From assembly GCF_000803065.1 (NCBI RefSeq), contig NZ_JSXI01000013.1, forward strand, positions 1 to 64,000: DNA of 64,000 nucleotides. The letters run 5' to 3'. The DNA comes from Sphingomonas sp. ERG5. Its GTDB lineage: Bacteria; Pseudomonadota; Alphaproteobacteria; Sphingomonadales; Sphingomonadaceae. Position numbers and translations under genes: made by a program. The notes below the pieces were generated by a model. That model saw only the letters and a program-made list of their open reading frames with translations. It ran no database searches and was not told the DNA's origin. Numbering within the stretch: position 1 is the stretch's first letter; every line of letters begins with the position of its first letter. Shown in pieces: positions 47,906 to 57,294 of this stretch.

Positions 47906-48940
47906 ATGGAAACCGAAACGATCAATTCCGATACGGCATGGGCGGCCTTTTCCGCACGTGACCGTAGCTTTGACGGACGCTTCGTCGTCGCGGTCAGCAG
48001 CACCGGCATTTATTGCAAGCCGAGCTGCCCGGCGCGGCATCCGAGGCGAGAGAATGTTCGCTTCTATCGCGATCCGGCTGAGGCGCGCGTGGCGGGCTAT
48101 CGCGCCTGTCTGCGCTGCAAGCCCGACGAGGTCGGCCGGGACCGCATCGCCGTCGCCCGCGCCGTCGCGCTGATCGAGGCGGCGGAGGACATCATCGCGC
48201 TCGATGATCTCGCCGAACAGGTCGGCTATGCGCCGCATCACTTCCACCGCCTGTTCAAGCGCGCCACCGGGGTAACGCCGGCGGCTTACGCCCGCGGCCT
48301 GCGCGCGCAACGCGCTGCCCGCGCGCTGACCGAGGAAGCGACCGTGACCGAGGCGATCTATGAAGCGGGCTATTCAGCGCCGAGCCGCTTCTACGAAGGC
48401 GGCGCCAAGCGGCTCGGCATGACGCCGAGCGCGTGGAAGCGGGGCGGGGCCGGGGTGACGATCCGCTGGACGGTGGCTGACACCAGCCTTGGCGCGATGC
48501 TCGTCGCGGCGACCGACAAGGGGCTGTGCCGCGTATCGTTCGATGAGGGCGAGGCGGCATTGCGCGAGCGCTTTCCTAAGGCCGAGATCGTCCCGGGCGG
48601 CGCCGCGCTCGCCGATCTTGCCGCCCGCGTCGTCGCCAGCGTCGAATCGCCCGATCGCGATCAGGACTTGCCGCTCGATGTGCAGGGCACCGCATTCCAG
48701 GAAGCAGTGTGGCAGGCGTTGCGCCAGATCCCGGTCGGCGAGACGCGCACTTATACTGAACTGGCGACGATCGCCGGCAATCCGCGCGCGGTGCGTGCGG
48801 CGGGAACCGCGTGCGGCGCCAACCAGGTTGCGGTGATCATTCCCTGCCACCGTGCTCAGCGCGCCGACGGCAGCATGGGCGGCTACGCTTACGGCATCGA
48901 TCGCAAGATCGTGCTGCGCAATCGTGAAGGAGTCGAATGA
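47906..48940 (+). CDS. ada: Bifunctional DNA-repair methyltransferase and regulator Ada
   Basis: A 344-residue protein. The N-terminal Ada metal-binding domain has four cysteines (GIYCKPSCPAR; ACLRCKPD) and accepts methyl groups from phosphotriesters. It is followed by an AraC-type helix-turn-helix (FHRLFKRATGVTPAAYARGL) and a C-terminal O6-methylguanine methyltransferase with IIPCHRAQRADG. When methylated it activates the adaptive response to alkylation. The stop overlaps the next ATG (ATGA). Confidence 0.96.
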   Translation: METETINSDTAWAAFSARDRSFDGRFVVAVSSTGIYCKPSCPARHPRRENVRFYRDPAEARVAGYRACLRCKPDEVGRDRIAVARAVALIEAAEDIIALDDLAEQVGYAPHHFHRLFKRATGVTPAAYARGLRAQRAARALTEEATVTEAIYEAGYSAPSRFYEGGAKRLGMTPSAWKRGGAGVTIRWTVADTSLGAMLVAATDKGLCRVSFDEGEAALRERFPKAEIVPGGAALADLAARVVASVESPDRDQDLPLDVQGTAFQEAVWQALRQIPVGETRTYTELATIAGNPRAVRAAGTACGANQVAVIIPCHRAQRADGSMGGYAYGIDRKIVLRNREGVE

Positions 48941-49407
48941 TGACCTATCGCATTTCCGGCCTGCCGCTCGGCGATTTCGCGCATTTGTTCGGGCGTTCGG
49001 ATGCCGAACTGGTCGAGCAGGGCGCCATTCGCGTTCGCGCCGACCACAAGCCCGGCTATCCGTGCCGGGTCACGCTGGAAGATGCCGAACCGGGTGAGAC
49101 CGTGCTGTTGCTCAACTATGAAGACCATAAGGCGGCGACACCATTCCGCAGCAGCTATGCGATCTATGTGCGGGAAAGTGCGCTCGCCCCGGCCGAGCTT
49201 CATGACAGTCTGCCGGCGGTGTTCGCCGATCGCCGCCTCGCCTTCCGCGCCTTCGACGCGGCGGGCATGTTGCGCGATGCCAATCTCGCGCTGGACGGCG
49301 ATGCCGATGCGCGGATCCGTGACCTCTTCGTCAATCCCGACATCGCCTATCTTCACGCCCATAATGCTGCCCCCGGATGCTTCGCCGCGAGGATCGACCG
49401 CGCCTGA
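48937..49407 (+). CDS. DUF1203 family protein
   Basis: A 156-residue soluble protein of the DUF1203 family, recognised from MMTYRISGLPLGDFAHLFGR, RVTLEDAEPGETVLLLNYED and YLHAHNAAPGCFAARIDR. The biochemical role is unknown. It overlaps ada by four bases, so it is co-translated with it, which hints at a link with alkylation repair; that is inference. Confidence 0.88.
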   Translation: MMTYRISGLPLGDFAHLFGRSDAELVEQGAIRVRADHKPGYPCRVTLEDAEPGETVLLLNYEDHKAATPFRSSYAIYVRESALAPAELHDSLPAVFADRRLAFRAFDAAGMLRDANLALDGDADARIRDLFVNPDIAYLHAHNAAPGCFAARIDRA

Positions 49408-49465
49408 CTTCACCCTTGCGCCACTGGCCGGTCGGGCTAGGCTGGCGGCGAGAAGAGGGGATGCC

Positions 49466-50374
49466 ATGCAACCGACGCCGCCGAATACACCGCCGAACAG
49501 CTTTGTCTGGCGGATCGTGCACTTTCCGCCGGTTCTGCTGGCGATCGGCATTTCCTTCATTATCGGCGCCATGACGATCTCCGGGCTGGTCAGCCGGGCG
49601 TTTCGCCAGACCGGCAATGACTGGCTTGCTGTGCTGCTGGCAATCATCGTGGCCGCGATCTTTGCCGCCTTTTACTGCGCGTTCGTGCGGCTCGTCGAAC
49701 GGCGCCCCGGCGTGCCGGAGTTCGCGCTGCCGGGCTGGGCGCGTGAGCTTGGTTCGGGACTGCTCGTCGGGCTGGTCCTGTTTTCGATCGTGGTCGGCAT
49801 CATCGCGGCATTCGGCGGTTATCAGGTGATCGGGACGCATGCCGCCACCGTCCTGCTTCCGTCACTTGCGATCGCGATCACCTCCGGCGTGACGGAGGAG
49901 ATTGCACTGCGCGGGGTCTTTTTCCGCATCGTGGAATCCTGGCTCGGCAGCTGGATCGCCCTGGTCCTGTCGGCGGCATTGTTCGGCGCGCTGCATCTCA
50001 GCAACCCCAATGCGACGTTCTTGGCGGGCTTCGCGATCACGCTCGAAGCCGGGATCATGCTCGCCGCGCTCTATATGCTGACGCGTCGGTTATGGGCTGC
50101 GATCGGACTGCACGCGGCATGGAATTTTGCCCAGGGCGGGATCTACGGCATTGCCGTGTCCGGCTTCAGGCAGGATGGCCTGCTCGTACCGCGCATCACC
50201 GGCTCCGATCTGCTCACCGGGGGCACTTTTGGTGCCGAGGCGTCATTGCCGGCGGTCATCCTCTGCACTGGGTTCGGCATCGCGTTGCTGGTCATCGCGC
50301 ATCGGCGCGGACGTTTTGTCGCACCCTTCTGGATGCGCCCGAAGCCGGTTCAGTCCGCTGCCTTGCAGGAATAG
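49466..50374 (+). CDS. CPBP intramembrane metalloprotease
   Basis: A 302-residue membrane protein with about eight helices and the CPBP (CAAX protease/bacteriocin-processing) motifs: TEEIALRGVFF with the paired glutamates and Arg, LFGALHLSNP, and GLHAAWNFAQGG. The family cleaves within the membrane; the substrate here is unknown. The ATG at 49466 follows AGAGGGG. The C-terminus overlaps the converging protease gene by 25 bases. Confidence 0.92.
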   Translation: MQPTPPNTPPNSFVWRIVHFPPVLLAIGISFIIGAMTISGLVSRAFRQTGNDWLAVLLAIIVAAIFAAFYCAFVRLVERRPGVPEFALPGWARELGSGLLVGLVLFSIVVGIIAAFGGYQVIGTHAATVLLPSLAIAITSGVTEEIALRGVFFRIVESWLGSWIALVLSAALFGALHLSNPNATFLAGFAITLEAGIMLAALYMLTRRLWAAIGLHAAWNFAQGGIYGIAVSGFRQDGLLVPRITGSDLLTGGTFGAEASLPAVILCTGFGIALLVIAHRRGRFVAPFWMRPKPVQSAALQE

Positions 50375-51861
50375 ACGATCTTCTCATTGGGATAGGGTGG
50401 CAGCGCGGCGCGGATCGCCGCCTGCTGTGTCGCCAGGTTCGCGCGCGCCGCGATATCGGAAGAACAGGCCTTGAGCGTCACCTGCGTGCGGATCTTGCGC
50501 GCCGCATCCATCTGCGCGGCGGAAAGCAGATAGCGGCTGTTCGAATAGAGCCGCGTCGCCGGGTCGAATTGCAGGATCGAGACGGTCTGTTCCTCGGTCG
50601 GCACCAGGATGCGATCCCATTTGCTGCCATTTTCGGCATATTGGGTGCGCGCGTTCATGCAACCTGCGGCGCCCCAGTCGATCGCCACCGGTTCGGTCGA
50701 CGACACGGTAACCCGGCTGCGTTCGGGAACCGCCGTGCACACCATCTTCCCAAGCGCCGCCTCGCTGTTGACCGCGACCGGCGCCGCTGCCGCTGCCACG
50801 GGTTCGGGCAATGTTACCTCGCCGGTCGGGCGAAGCAGGAAGACGATCACCGCCGCGACAAACAAGGTGCCGCCGCCCACCGCGGTCCAGATCGCGGCAC
50901 GCCGTTCATTGCGCAGTTCGAGCAGGCCCGCACCGCCGACCGCCAGCGCGCCCAGCACCAGCAGCACGGCGGCGATCGCCATGAAATTCTCGCTGCTGCG
51001 CTCCGCCTCGGCGCGGGCCTTGACCAGCGCCTGTTCGCGCTCAGCCGATAGCTTGCCCGCCGCATCGAGCTTTGCGTTCTGCGCATCGGCCACCGCGCGG
51101 GCATCCGCGTCGCTATCCTGGCGCAGCCGGTCGGCGATGCTCGTGCAGGGGACGCCGACCGCCGCATAGGGCTGTTTCGCTTCGCGCAGGAACGCGGCCA
51201 GCTCGGTATCGGCGATGGCGAAGCCGAAGCTCGAATCGCCTTCCTCGCTCTTCGTCAGCGCGGAGTTCACCCCGACCACGCGGCCGCACGGATCGAGCAA
51301 CGGCCCACCCGAATTGCCCCGCGCAATGCTCGCGGTGTGGAGCAGCACTTCGATATCGGTCAGCGTGCGCCGGCCTGAGAACACGCCTTCCGACCGGACC
51401 GGCGAGAGCGGGCGGATGTAATCGGCCGCGGACCGTGCGGTGGCGATATCGACATTGCCGGGATAGCCAAGCGCGGTAACCGAGCCGCCCTCATCGACCG
51501 GCCCGGTATATAGCGCGAGCGTCGGCAGGTTCACGCCCTGGAACTCGATCAGCGCCAGGTCGCGCGCCGCATCGAGCGCGATGACCTTGCCCTGATAGGA
51601 TTTGTCGCCCTCCGACGGGACCACGCCGATCACGACATTGTCGGGATAGCGCGCGGCCAGCTCAACGACATGGGCGTTGGTGACCACGCGGTTGGGCGCC
51701 ACCGCAAAGCCGCTGCCATGGCCGAAATCGACCACTTTCTCATCGACCACCGCGATCGTCACGACTCGCACCACGCCCCGCGCGGAAGCCGAAATGTCGT
51801 CGGCCCGGGCCGGAGCGCTGAGACCGACCAATGCCAGGATGAGAAAAAGCCAGCGCGTCAT
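50350..51861 (-). CDS. Trypsin-like serine protease with internal membrane pair
   Basis: A 503-residue protein with a signal peptide (MTRWLFLILALVGLSAPARA) and an S1C-like protease domain to about residue 240: His in VTNAHVVELA, Asp in AARDLALIEF, Ser in ARGNSGGPLL. No PDZ domain follows. Instead there is an Ala/Glu coiled segment, two closely spaced helices (FMAIAAVLLVLGALAVGGAG; AVGGGTLFVAAVIVFLL), and a ~150-residue C-terminal domain. This layout differs from DegP/HtrA. The ATG at 51861 fits the signal peptide; 51873 is possible. Confidence 0.88.
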   Translation of the reverse strand: MTRWLFLILALVGLSAPARADDISASARGVVRVVTIAVVDEKVVDFGHGSGFAVAPNRVVTNAHVVELAARYPDNVVIGVVPSEGDKSYQGKVIALDAARDLALIEFQGVNLPTLALYTGPVDEGGSVTALGYPGNVDIATARSAADYIRPLSPVRSEGVFSGRRTLTDIEVLLHTASIARGNSGGPLLDPCGRVVGVNSALTKSEEGDSSFGFAIADTELAAFLREAKQPYAAVGVPCTSIADRLRQDSDADARAVADAQNAKLDAAGKLSAEREQALVKARAEAERSSENFMAIAAVLLVLGALAVGGAGLLELRNERRAAIWTAVGGGTLFVAAVIVFLLRPTGEVTLPEPVAAAAAPVAVNSEAALGKMVCTAVPERSRVTVSSTEPVAIDWGAAGCMNARTQYAENGSKWDRILVPTEEQTVSILQFDPATRLYSNSRYLLSAAQMDAARKIRTQVTLKACSSDIAARANLATQQAAIRAALPPYPNEKIVYSCKAAD

Positions 51862-51987
51862 GTGGTCACCCATAGCGGAAATCAGGTCGGGACGGTGAGC
51901 GAAAGGGTCACGGCCGCGACCCTCATACTATAGCGGAACGCCATCTGCGATGTATCCCGGCGCGGCAATAGCCGCCGCGTCGTCGCC

Positions 51988-53559
51988 TCACTCTTTCTCG
52001 CCAGTGTCCGCCTTCCGGGCATGTTCGACCGCCGCATCGAATGCGGTCAGCGCGTCCTGGCCCGACTTGCCGGCAGCAAGGTCGGCGATCAGCCTGGCGG
52101 CGGGATTGTCAATCGCGGCATGGGGATCATAGGCCAATGGCGCGAGCGTCTGGCGCGCCGTGGCGCTATCGCCGCTCATAATGTCCTGCCGCGCGACCAG
52201 AAGGCGCAATTCGGGGTCCTGCGGTACCAGATAAAAGGCCTTTCGCAGCCCGGTGATCGCGGAAGGCGGTGGCGGCGTGCCCTGATGTTGGAAGCTGAAA
52301 TAATAGAGCAGCAGCGCCGGCGCGTTGTTGGGATCAACATGATTGGCCTTCACCACCCAGTTTCGCGCCGCCGACCAGGTTTTGGCATCGGCCTTTGCCG
52401 CCTCGGCCCGGCGCAACAGGACGCGCGCCTTGTAAAGCAACGCGGGAATCGATTTCGGATCACGTGCCAGCGCGCGGTCGGCCGCCGCTTCCGCCGCCAG
52501 CTCCTCGCCCGCGTCATACGCCATTTCCGCAAACCAGGTCTGGACGACGGGGTCGTCGGGATAGCGTGCGGCGACGCTCTTGCCCTGTGCGAAGACCTTC
52601 TTCGCTCGTTCACTGTCCACGCCGCGTGCCGATCGCATGCGGGCGTCCATCATCGCGCTCGCCCCTTCGCTGACCGTTTCGATCGTGATCGACGGAACAT
52701 CGTCCAGCTTGATCAGCTTGCCCGGCAGACGCGACGACAGATATTTCTGCAGATCATGGTCCAGCTGCTTCAGGTCGCCAAATGCCTGGCGTGCCGCGTC
52801 GAGGCTCGGTGTGCCGCTGTTGAGCAGTTTGAGATAGGCACTGAATTTGGCCACACGTTCGTCGTTGAACATCACGAAATGCGTCATCAGCCAGCCGCGG
52901 GCGTAGACCTCGGCAACCTGGTCCGCGGTCATGCGCTGCTGCGACGATGCGAGCAATTGTTCGATCGACAGCGACTTGCCGGAGAATAGCGATCCGGCGC
53001 GGTGATTGGCGGCGTTACCGATCACGACCTCATTGCCCTTGACCGTCGCGGTGGAAACGACCTCGGCATAGCCCTCGCTGAACCAGGACGGATAAGCGGC
53101 GGTGAAGTGGCCGAGCAGAAAATGATGGCCATATTCATGATAGAGGATGACGGTTGGCGAAAGCGCGCCCTGCACGATTTCATGGTCGCGAAGGCCAGTG
53201 CGCTCTGCGGTACTCAGCGGCGCAAAGGCGACCGACCCTTCCGCGCGCGGGAGATAGAAACCGCCCACTTCGCTTGGCCGGTTGCTATAGAGCGTCCGGA
53301 TCGCGTCGATGTTTGGCAGGAGGAAGATCGTTACCGGATTGGCCTCGACACCGTCGCGATCGGGGCTGCGACTCAGCGCACGCAGTGCCGCGTCGAGTTG
53401 TTCGAGCCGGGTCGCGAAGTCGTGCAGATTGGCGTCGCTGGCCTCGCTGTAAATGACAAAGTGCTTCGACCGCGCCTGGAGCCAGCCGGCCGCCGCTGGT
53501 TGTATCAGCAGCATCGCGGCGGCCAGCGCCATCGCTCCCTTGACCATGCCCCTGAACAT
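51988..53559 (-). CDS. HExxH metallopeptidase-like protein with TPR-type C-terminus
   Basis: A 523-residue exported protein. The signal peptide has the core MALAAAMLLIQPAAAGWL. A gluzincin-like zinc site follows, HEYGHHFLLGH (141-151), with the third ligand probably in WFSEGYAEVV (about 162-166). The last ~250 residues are helical repeats (YPDDPVVQTWFAEMAYDAGE; DPKSIPALLYKARVLL), TPR-like. It resembles the DUF1570/peptidase-MA-like group. The substrate is unknown. The ATG at 53559 has GGGGAG upstream. Confidence 0.85.
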   Translation of the reverse strand: MFRGMVKGAMALAAAMLLIQPAAAGWLQARSKHFVIYSEASDANLHDFATRLEQLDAALRALSRSPDRDGVEANPVTIFLLPNIDAIRTLYSNRPSEVGGFYLPRAEGSVAFAPLSTAERTGLRDHEIVQGALSPTVILYHEYGHHFLLGHFTAAYPSWFSEGYAEVVSTATVKGNEVVIGNAANHRAGSLFSGKSLSIEQLLASSQQRMTADQVAEVYARGWLMTHFVMFNDERVAKFSAYLKLLNSGTPSLDAARQAFGDLKQLDHDLQKYLSSRLPGKLIKLDDVPSITIETVSEGASAMMDARMRSARGVDSERAKKVFAQGKSVAARYPDDPVVQTWFAEMAYDAGEELAAEAAADRALARDPKSIPALLYKARVLLRRAEAAKADAKTWSAARNWVVKANHVDPNNAPALLLYYFSFQHQGTPPPPSAITGLRKAFYLVPQDPELRLLVARQDIMSGDSATARQTLAPLAYDPHAAIDNPAARLIADLAAGKSGQDALTAFDAAVEHARKADTGEKE

Positions 53560-53615
53560 GCGCGCGATCTCCCCGCCCTCTGTGTGACGAAGCGTCAGCT
53601 TACGGGCAAGCGGGA

Positions 53616-55787
53616 TCAAACGAAGCTGTACGGGTCGATGTCGATCGTGACGCGCACCTTGCTTGGCCAGTCGAGCTTGCCCAGCCAGTCGCGGATCACA
53701 TCCTGCACATCGAGCGCGCGGCGCGCATGGACCAGCAGCCGCTGCCGGTGCCGCCCGCGCAGCATGGCGAGCGGGGCAGGGGCCGGGCCGTATACTTCCA
53801 TGCCCTCGACGCGCGGGGCGCTGCGGCCGATGAGCAGCGCGATCTCGTGCGCCGCCGCCTTGTCTTCGCTCGACACGACGATGCCGGCGAAGCGGCCGAA
53901 GGGCGGGGCGCCCGCTTCGCGGCGAGATTCGGTTTCCGCCTCGTAGAATGCCTCGGCATCGCCGGTGATCAGCGCACGCATCACCGGCGCCGTGGGGCTG
54001 TGCGTCTGGATATAGACATGCCCCGGTTTGGCGCCGCGCCCGGCGCGTCCCGACACCTGCATGATCTGCTGGAACGTGCGTTCCGCCGCGCGAAGGTCGC
54101 CGCCATTGAGGCCGAGATCGGCGTCAATCACCCCGACCAGGGTCAGGTTGGGGAAGTGATAGCCCTTGGTCACCAGCTGCGTGCCGACCACGATGTCGAT
54201 ATCGTGCGCCTCCATGCGGTGGACGAACTCGGCTGCCTTGGCCGGTGACCAGATCGTGTCGGACGTGACGACCGCGGTCTTCGCGTCGGGAAACAGCGCC
54301 GCGACCTCATCGGCGATGCGCTCCACGCCGGGGCCGACCGGGACCAGCGTATCCTCATTCTGGCATTCGGGGCAGGCGCGCGGGACTTGCTCGATATGAC
54401 CGCAATGATGGCAGGCCAGGCGATGAACGAGCCGGTGCTCGACCATCCAGGCGGTGCAATTGGGACATTGGAAGCGGTGCCCGCAAGTGCGGCACAAGGT
54501 CAGCGGCGCAAAGCCGCGCCGGTTGAGGAACAGCAATACCTGTTCGCGCCGCTCCAGCGTCTCCTGCATTGCCTTGAGCAGGCGCGGCGCGATCCAGCGG
54601 CCGCGCTCGGGCGGTTCGGCGATCAGGTCGATCGCTTCGATCGCGGGCATCTCCGCCGCTCCCCAGCGGCCGGGCAGCTTCAGTTCGGCATAGCGGCCAA
54701 GCGCGACCTGTTGCCGCGTCTCGATCGCCGGCGTGGCCGAAGCGAGGATCACCGGGCACGCCTCGAACAGGCCGCGCATCACCGCGACGTCACGCGCATG
54801 ATAATGCACGCCCTCTTCCTGCTTGAAGCTTGTCTCATGCGCCTCATCGACCACGATCAGGCCGAGATTGGCATAAGGCAGGAACAGCGCCGATCGCGCG
54901 CCGACCGTGACCAGCGCCTGGCCGCTGGAGATGGCGCGCCAGGCGCGGCGGCGCTGCGAACTGCGCAAGCCGGAATGCCAGGCGACCGGTTCGCAACCGA
55001 AGCGCGCGGTGAAGCGCTGCAGGAACGGTTCGGTCAGTGCGATCTCGGGCAGCAGGACCAGGGTCTGCCGTCCTTCGCGGATCGCGGCGGCGATGGCCTC
55101 GAAATAGACTTCGGTCTTGCCCGAGCCGGTGACGCCGTCGAGCAGGGTCGGCTGGAAGGCTCGCGCGGTGACGTTGGCGACCAGCACTTCGGACGCGGCG
55201 CGCTGGTCGGCGGACAGCGCCGGCTGGCCGAACCCGGGGTCGGGCAGGGGATAGGGGCTGTCGATATCGACTTCGACCGCCTCGATCGCGCCGGTCTTGA
55301 CCAGCCCGCGGATCACCGCGTCGGACACATCGGCGGCGATCGCCAGTTCACGAACCAGGCCCTGACGCTCGCCGATCCGCTCCAGCGCCTGTTCGCGTTG
55401 CGGGGTCAGCCGGTCGGGGACCAGGCCGGTCGCGCGATATTCGGTGACGGTGCGCGCGCCCTCCAGCGCGGAGGAGGACGGCATCGCCATCCGCACTACC
55501 GAGGCGGGCGGCGCGAGATAATAGCCGGCGGTCCATTCGACCAGCCGCCGCAGCGGATCGGCGAGTGGCGGCACATCGACCACCCCGAGCAGGTTGCGCA
55601 GCCGGTTGTCGCCGACCTCCGCGTCCGATGGCATCCGCTCGGGTTCCCAGACCACGCCGAGCAGCTGGCGCGGGCCGAGCGGCGCGATGACGATCGAGCC
55701 GGGCTCGACGCTCATGCCATGCGGCACGCGGTAATCCAGCGGGCCGAGAGCGGAATTGAGCACAAGGACGCGGGCGCGGGACGACAT
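53616..55787 (-). CDS. priA: Primosomal replication-restart helicase PriA
   Basis: A 723-residue helicase that reloads the replisome at stalled forks. The N-terminal 3'-DNA-binding domain starts MSSRARVLVLNSALGPLDYR. Then come Walker A GVTGSGKTEVYFEAI, the DEAH box VVDEAHETSFKQ, an eight-cysteine zinc region (CRTCGHRFQCPNC; CHHCGH; CPECQ) and helicase motifs (VVTSDTIW; QVSGRAGRG). The ATG at 55787 (or 55796) fits the family; a very long upstream open frame overlapping other genes is rejected. Confidence 0.96.
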   Translation of the reverse strand: MSSRARVLVLNSALGPLDYRVPHGMSVEPGSIVIAPLGPRQLLGVVWEPERMPSDAEVGDNRLRNLLGVVDVPPLADPLRRLVEWTAGYYLAPPASVVRMAMPSSSALEGARTVTEYRATGLVPDRLTPQREQALERIGERQGLVRELAIAADVSDAVIRGLVKTGAIEAVEVDIDSPYPLPDPGFGQPALSADQRAASEVLVANVTARAFQPTLLDGVTGSGKTEVYFEAIAAAIREGRQTLVLLPEIALTEPFLQRFTARFGCEPVAWHSGLRSSQRRRAWRAISSGQALVTVGARSALFLPYANLGLIVVDEAHETSFKQEEGVHYHARDVAVMRGLFEACPVILASATPAIETRQQVALGRYAELKLPGRWGAAEMPAIEAIDLIAEPPERGRWIAPRLLKAMQETLERREQVLLFLNRRGFAPLTLCRTCGHRFQCPNCTAWMVEHRLVHRLACHHCGHIEQVPRACPECQNEDTLVPVGPGVERIADEVAALFPDAKTAVVTSDTIWSPAKAAEFVHRMEAHDIDIVVGTQLVTKGYHFPNLTLVGVIDADLGLNGGDLRAAERTFQQIMQVSGRAGRGAKPGHVYIQTHSPTAPVMRALITGDAEAFYEAETESRREAGAPPFGRFAGIVVSSEDKAAAHEIALLIGRSAPRVEGMEVYGPAPAPLAMLRGRHRQRLLVHARRALDVQDVIRDWLGKLDWPSKVRVTIDIDPYSFV

Positions 55788-55859
55788 AGGGTGCATATGG
55801 CTTTTGCCTGCGCTAGTGGGAAGGGACACAATCGCCCCGTTGTCATCCAGGAGTTCCCC

Positions 55860-56354
55860 GTGTCGTTGCTCGCCCTTTTGCTGTTCGCCCAGAACACCGT
55901 CGTTCCCGCTCCCCAGGCCGCGCCCATGTCGGGGGAAAAGCCCGAGCCGGTCTGCGTTCGCCAGGGCGACCTGCCGCCAGTCTTCGCCAAATGGAATCAA
56001 CTGCCGTCGAAGGACGCGAAGGAAATCACCGTCGGCACGCCGTTCATCGCCAATGCGGTCGATCCGGCGGCGATGAAATGGGCGACCGCCACGCCGTCCA
56101 CACGTCCGGGCAAATCGGCAGTAGCCTATTTCGCGATTCCCCGCGCCGGCACCTACAAGGTCGGATTGGGCAGCGGCGCGTGGGTCGATGTCGTGTCGCA
56201 GGGCAAGGCAATGACCTCGGTCGCGCATGGCCATGGCCCGGTCTGCACCGGCATCCGCAAGATCGTCGATTTCAAGCTCGCCAAGGGCCTGTACGCGCTG
56301 CAGCTCGCGGGGATCACCGCGCCCAGCGTCAAGGTGATGATCGTTCCGGCCTGA
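55860..56354 (+). CDS. Small exported protein, function unknown
   Basis: 164 residues from a GTG start at 55860, with CAGGAG seven bases upstream. An N-terminal hydrophobic signal (SLLALLLFAQNTVVPAP) is followed by a beta-rich domain with AYFAIPRAGTYKVGLGSGAW and FKLAKGLYALQL. I do not recognise the family. It is divergent from priA and followed after 6 bp by xerC, so it may be the first gene of a two-gene unit. Confidence 0.7.
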   Translation: MSLLALLLFAQNTVVPAPQAAPMSGEKPEPVCVRQGDLPPVFAKWNQLPSKDAKEITVGTPFIANAVDPAAMKWATATPSTRPGKSAVAYFAIPRAGTYKVGLGSGAWVDVVSQGKAMTSVAHGHGPVCTGIRKIVDFKLAKGLYALQLAGITAPSVKVMIVPA

Positions 56355-56360
56355 TCGGCG

Positions 56361-57248
56361 ATGCAAGCCGCGATCCTCGCCTGGAGCGATCACCTCGCGC
56401 AGAATCGCCGGCGTTCGGCGCATACGGTGCGCGCCTATGTCGCGACGGCGCATCGGCTTGCGGGGTTCCTGGCCGGGCATTGGGGCGAGGCGATTACCGC
56501 CGAGCGGCTGGCGCAGACGACCGCCGCCGATTTGCGCGCCTATCTCGCATTTCGTCGCGCCGAAGGGCTGGGCAATGCATCGGCCGCGCGCGAACTGTCG
56601 GCGGTGCGCGGGTTCCTGGCTTTTGCCGGCGGGGAAGGGGCCACGCCGCGCCTGAAAGGGCCGCGCGTCAAAAAGGGCATTCCGCGGCCGATCTCGCCGG
56701 ATGAGGCGGTGTCGCTGGCCGAGGATGTGGCGGAGAATGCGGCCGAGCCGTGGATTGGCGCGCGCGACTGGGCGGTGCTGCTGCTGCTTTACGGCGCGGG
56801 GCTGCGCATCGGCGAGGCGGCGGGACTGACCGGCGCGATCCTCCCGCTCGGTGCGACACTGAGCGTCACCGGCAAGCGCGCCAAGACCCGCATCGTGCCG
56901 TTGTTGCCGCAAGTGCGTGACGCGATCGATGCCTATGCCGCTTTATGCCCCTGGCCGATCGCGCGCGGCGAGGCGCTGTTCCGTGGCGCCAAGGGCGGCC
57001 CGCTCGATCCTGCGCTGATCCGTCGCGCGGTGCAGGCGGCGCGGATGCGGCTTGGCCTGTCCGACCGGACCACGCCGCACGCGTTGCGCCACAGCTTCGC
57101 CACGCACTTGCTCGGGCGTGGCGCGGATTTGCGCGCGCTGCAGGAGTTGCTTGGCCATGCCAGTCTCAGTTCGACCCAGATCTACACGGCGGTCGATGCG
57201 GCGCATTTGCTCGATGTGTATCGCAATGCCCATCCGCGCGCCGGATAG
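56361..57248 (+). CDS. xerC: Tyrosine recombinase XerC
   Basis: A 295-residue site-specific recombinase that resolves chromosome dimers at dif with XerD. The catalytic set is complete: Arg in GAGLRIGEAAGL, Lys in TGKRAKTRIVP, HxxR in HALRHSFATHLL, His in LLGHASLSST and nucleophile Tyr in TQIYTAVD. The N-terminal SAM-like DNA-binding domain spans about 1-90. Its place beside priA and its size support the housekeeping role over an integrase. Confidence 0.94.
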   Translation: MQAAILAWSDHLAQNRRRSAHTVRAYVATAHRLAGFLAGHWGEAITAERLAQTTAADLRAYLAFRRAEGLGNASAARELSAVRGFLAFAGGEGATPRLKGPRVKKGIPRPISPDEAVSLAEDVAENAAEPWIGARDWAVLLLLYGAGLRIGEAAGLTGAILPLGATLSVTGKRAKTRIVPLLPQVRDAIDAYAALCPWPIARGEALFRGAKGGPLDPALIRRAVQAARMRLGLSDRTTPHALRHSFATHLLGRGADLRALQELLGHASLSSTQIYTAVDAAHLLDVYRNAHPRAG

Positions 57249-57294
57249 ATATGGATCAATTGACTTGGCATCGTTTTGATCCAGAAACGATTGC

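Noticed and set aside
54387-55859. Long plus-strand frame leading into the small exported protein
   Set aside because: It is antisense to priA; only the part from the GTG at 55860 has a ribosome site and signal peptide.
55788-56912. Upstream extension of priA by about 375 codons
   Set aside because: It runs through the exported-protein and xerC genes; the canonical PriA N-terminus begins at 55787.
56361-57248. XerC as a mobile-element integrase
   Set aside because: It has housekeeping size and context next to priA, with no tRNA, attachment site or phage genes nearby.
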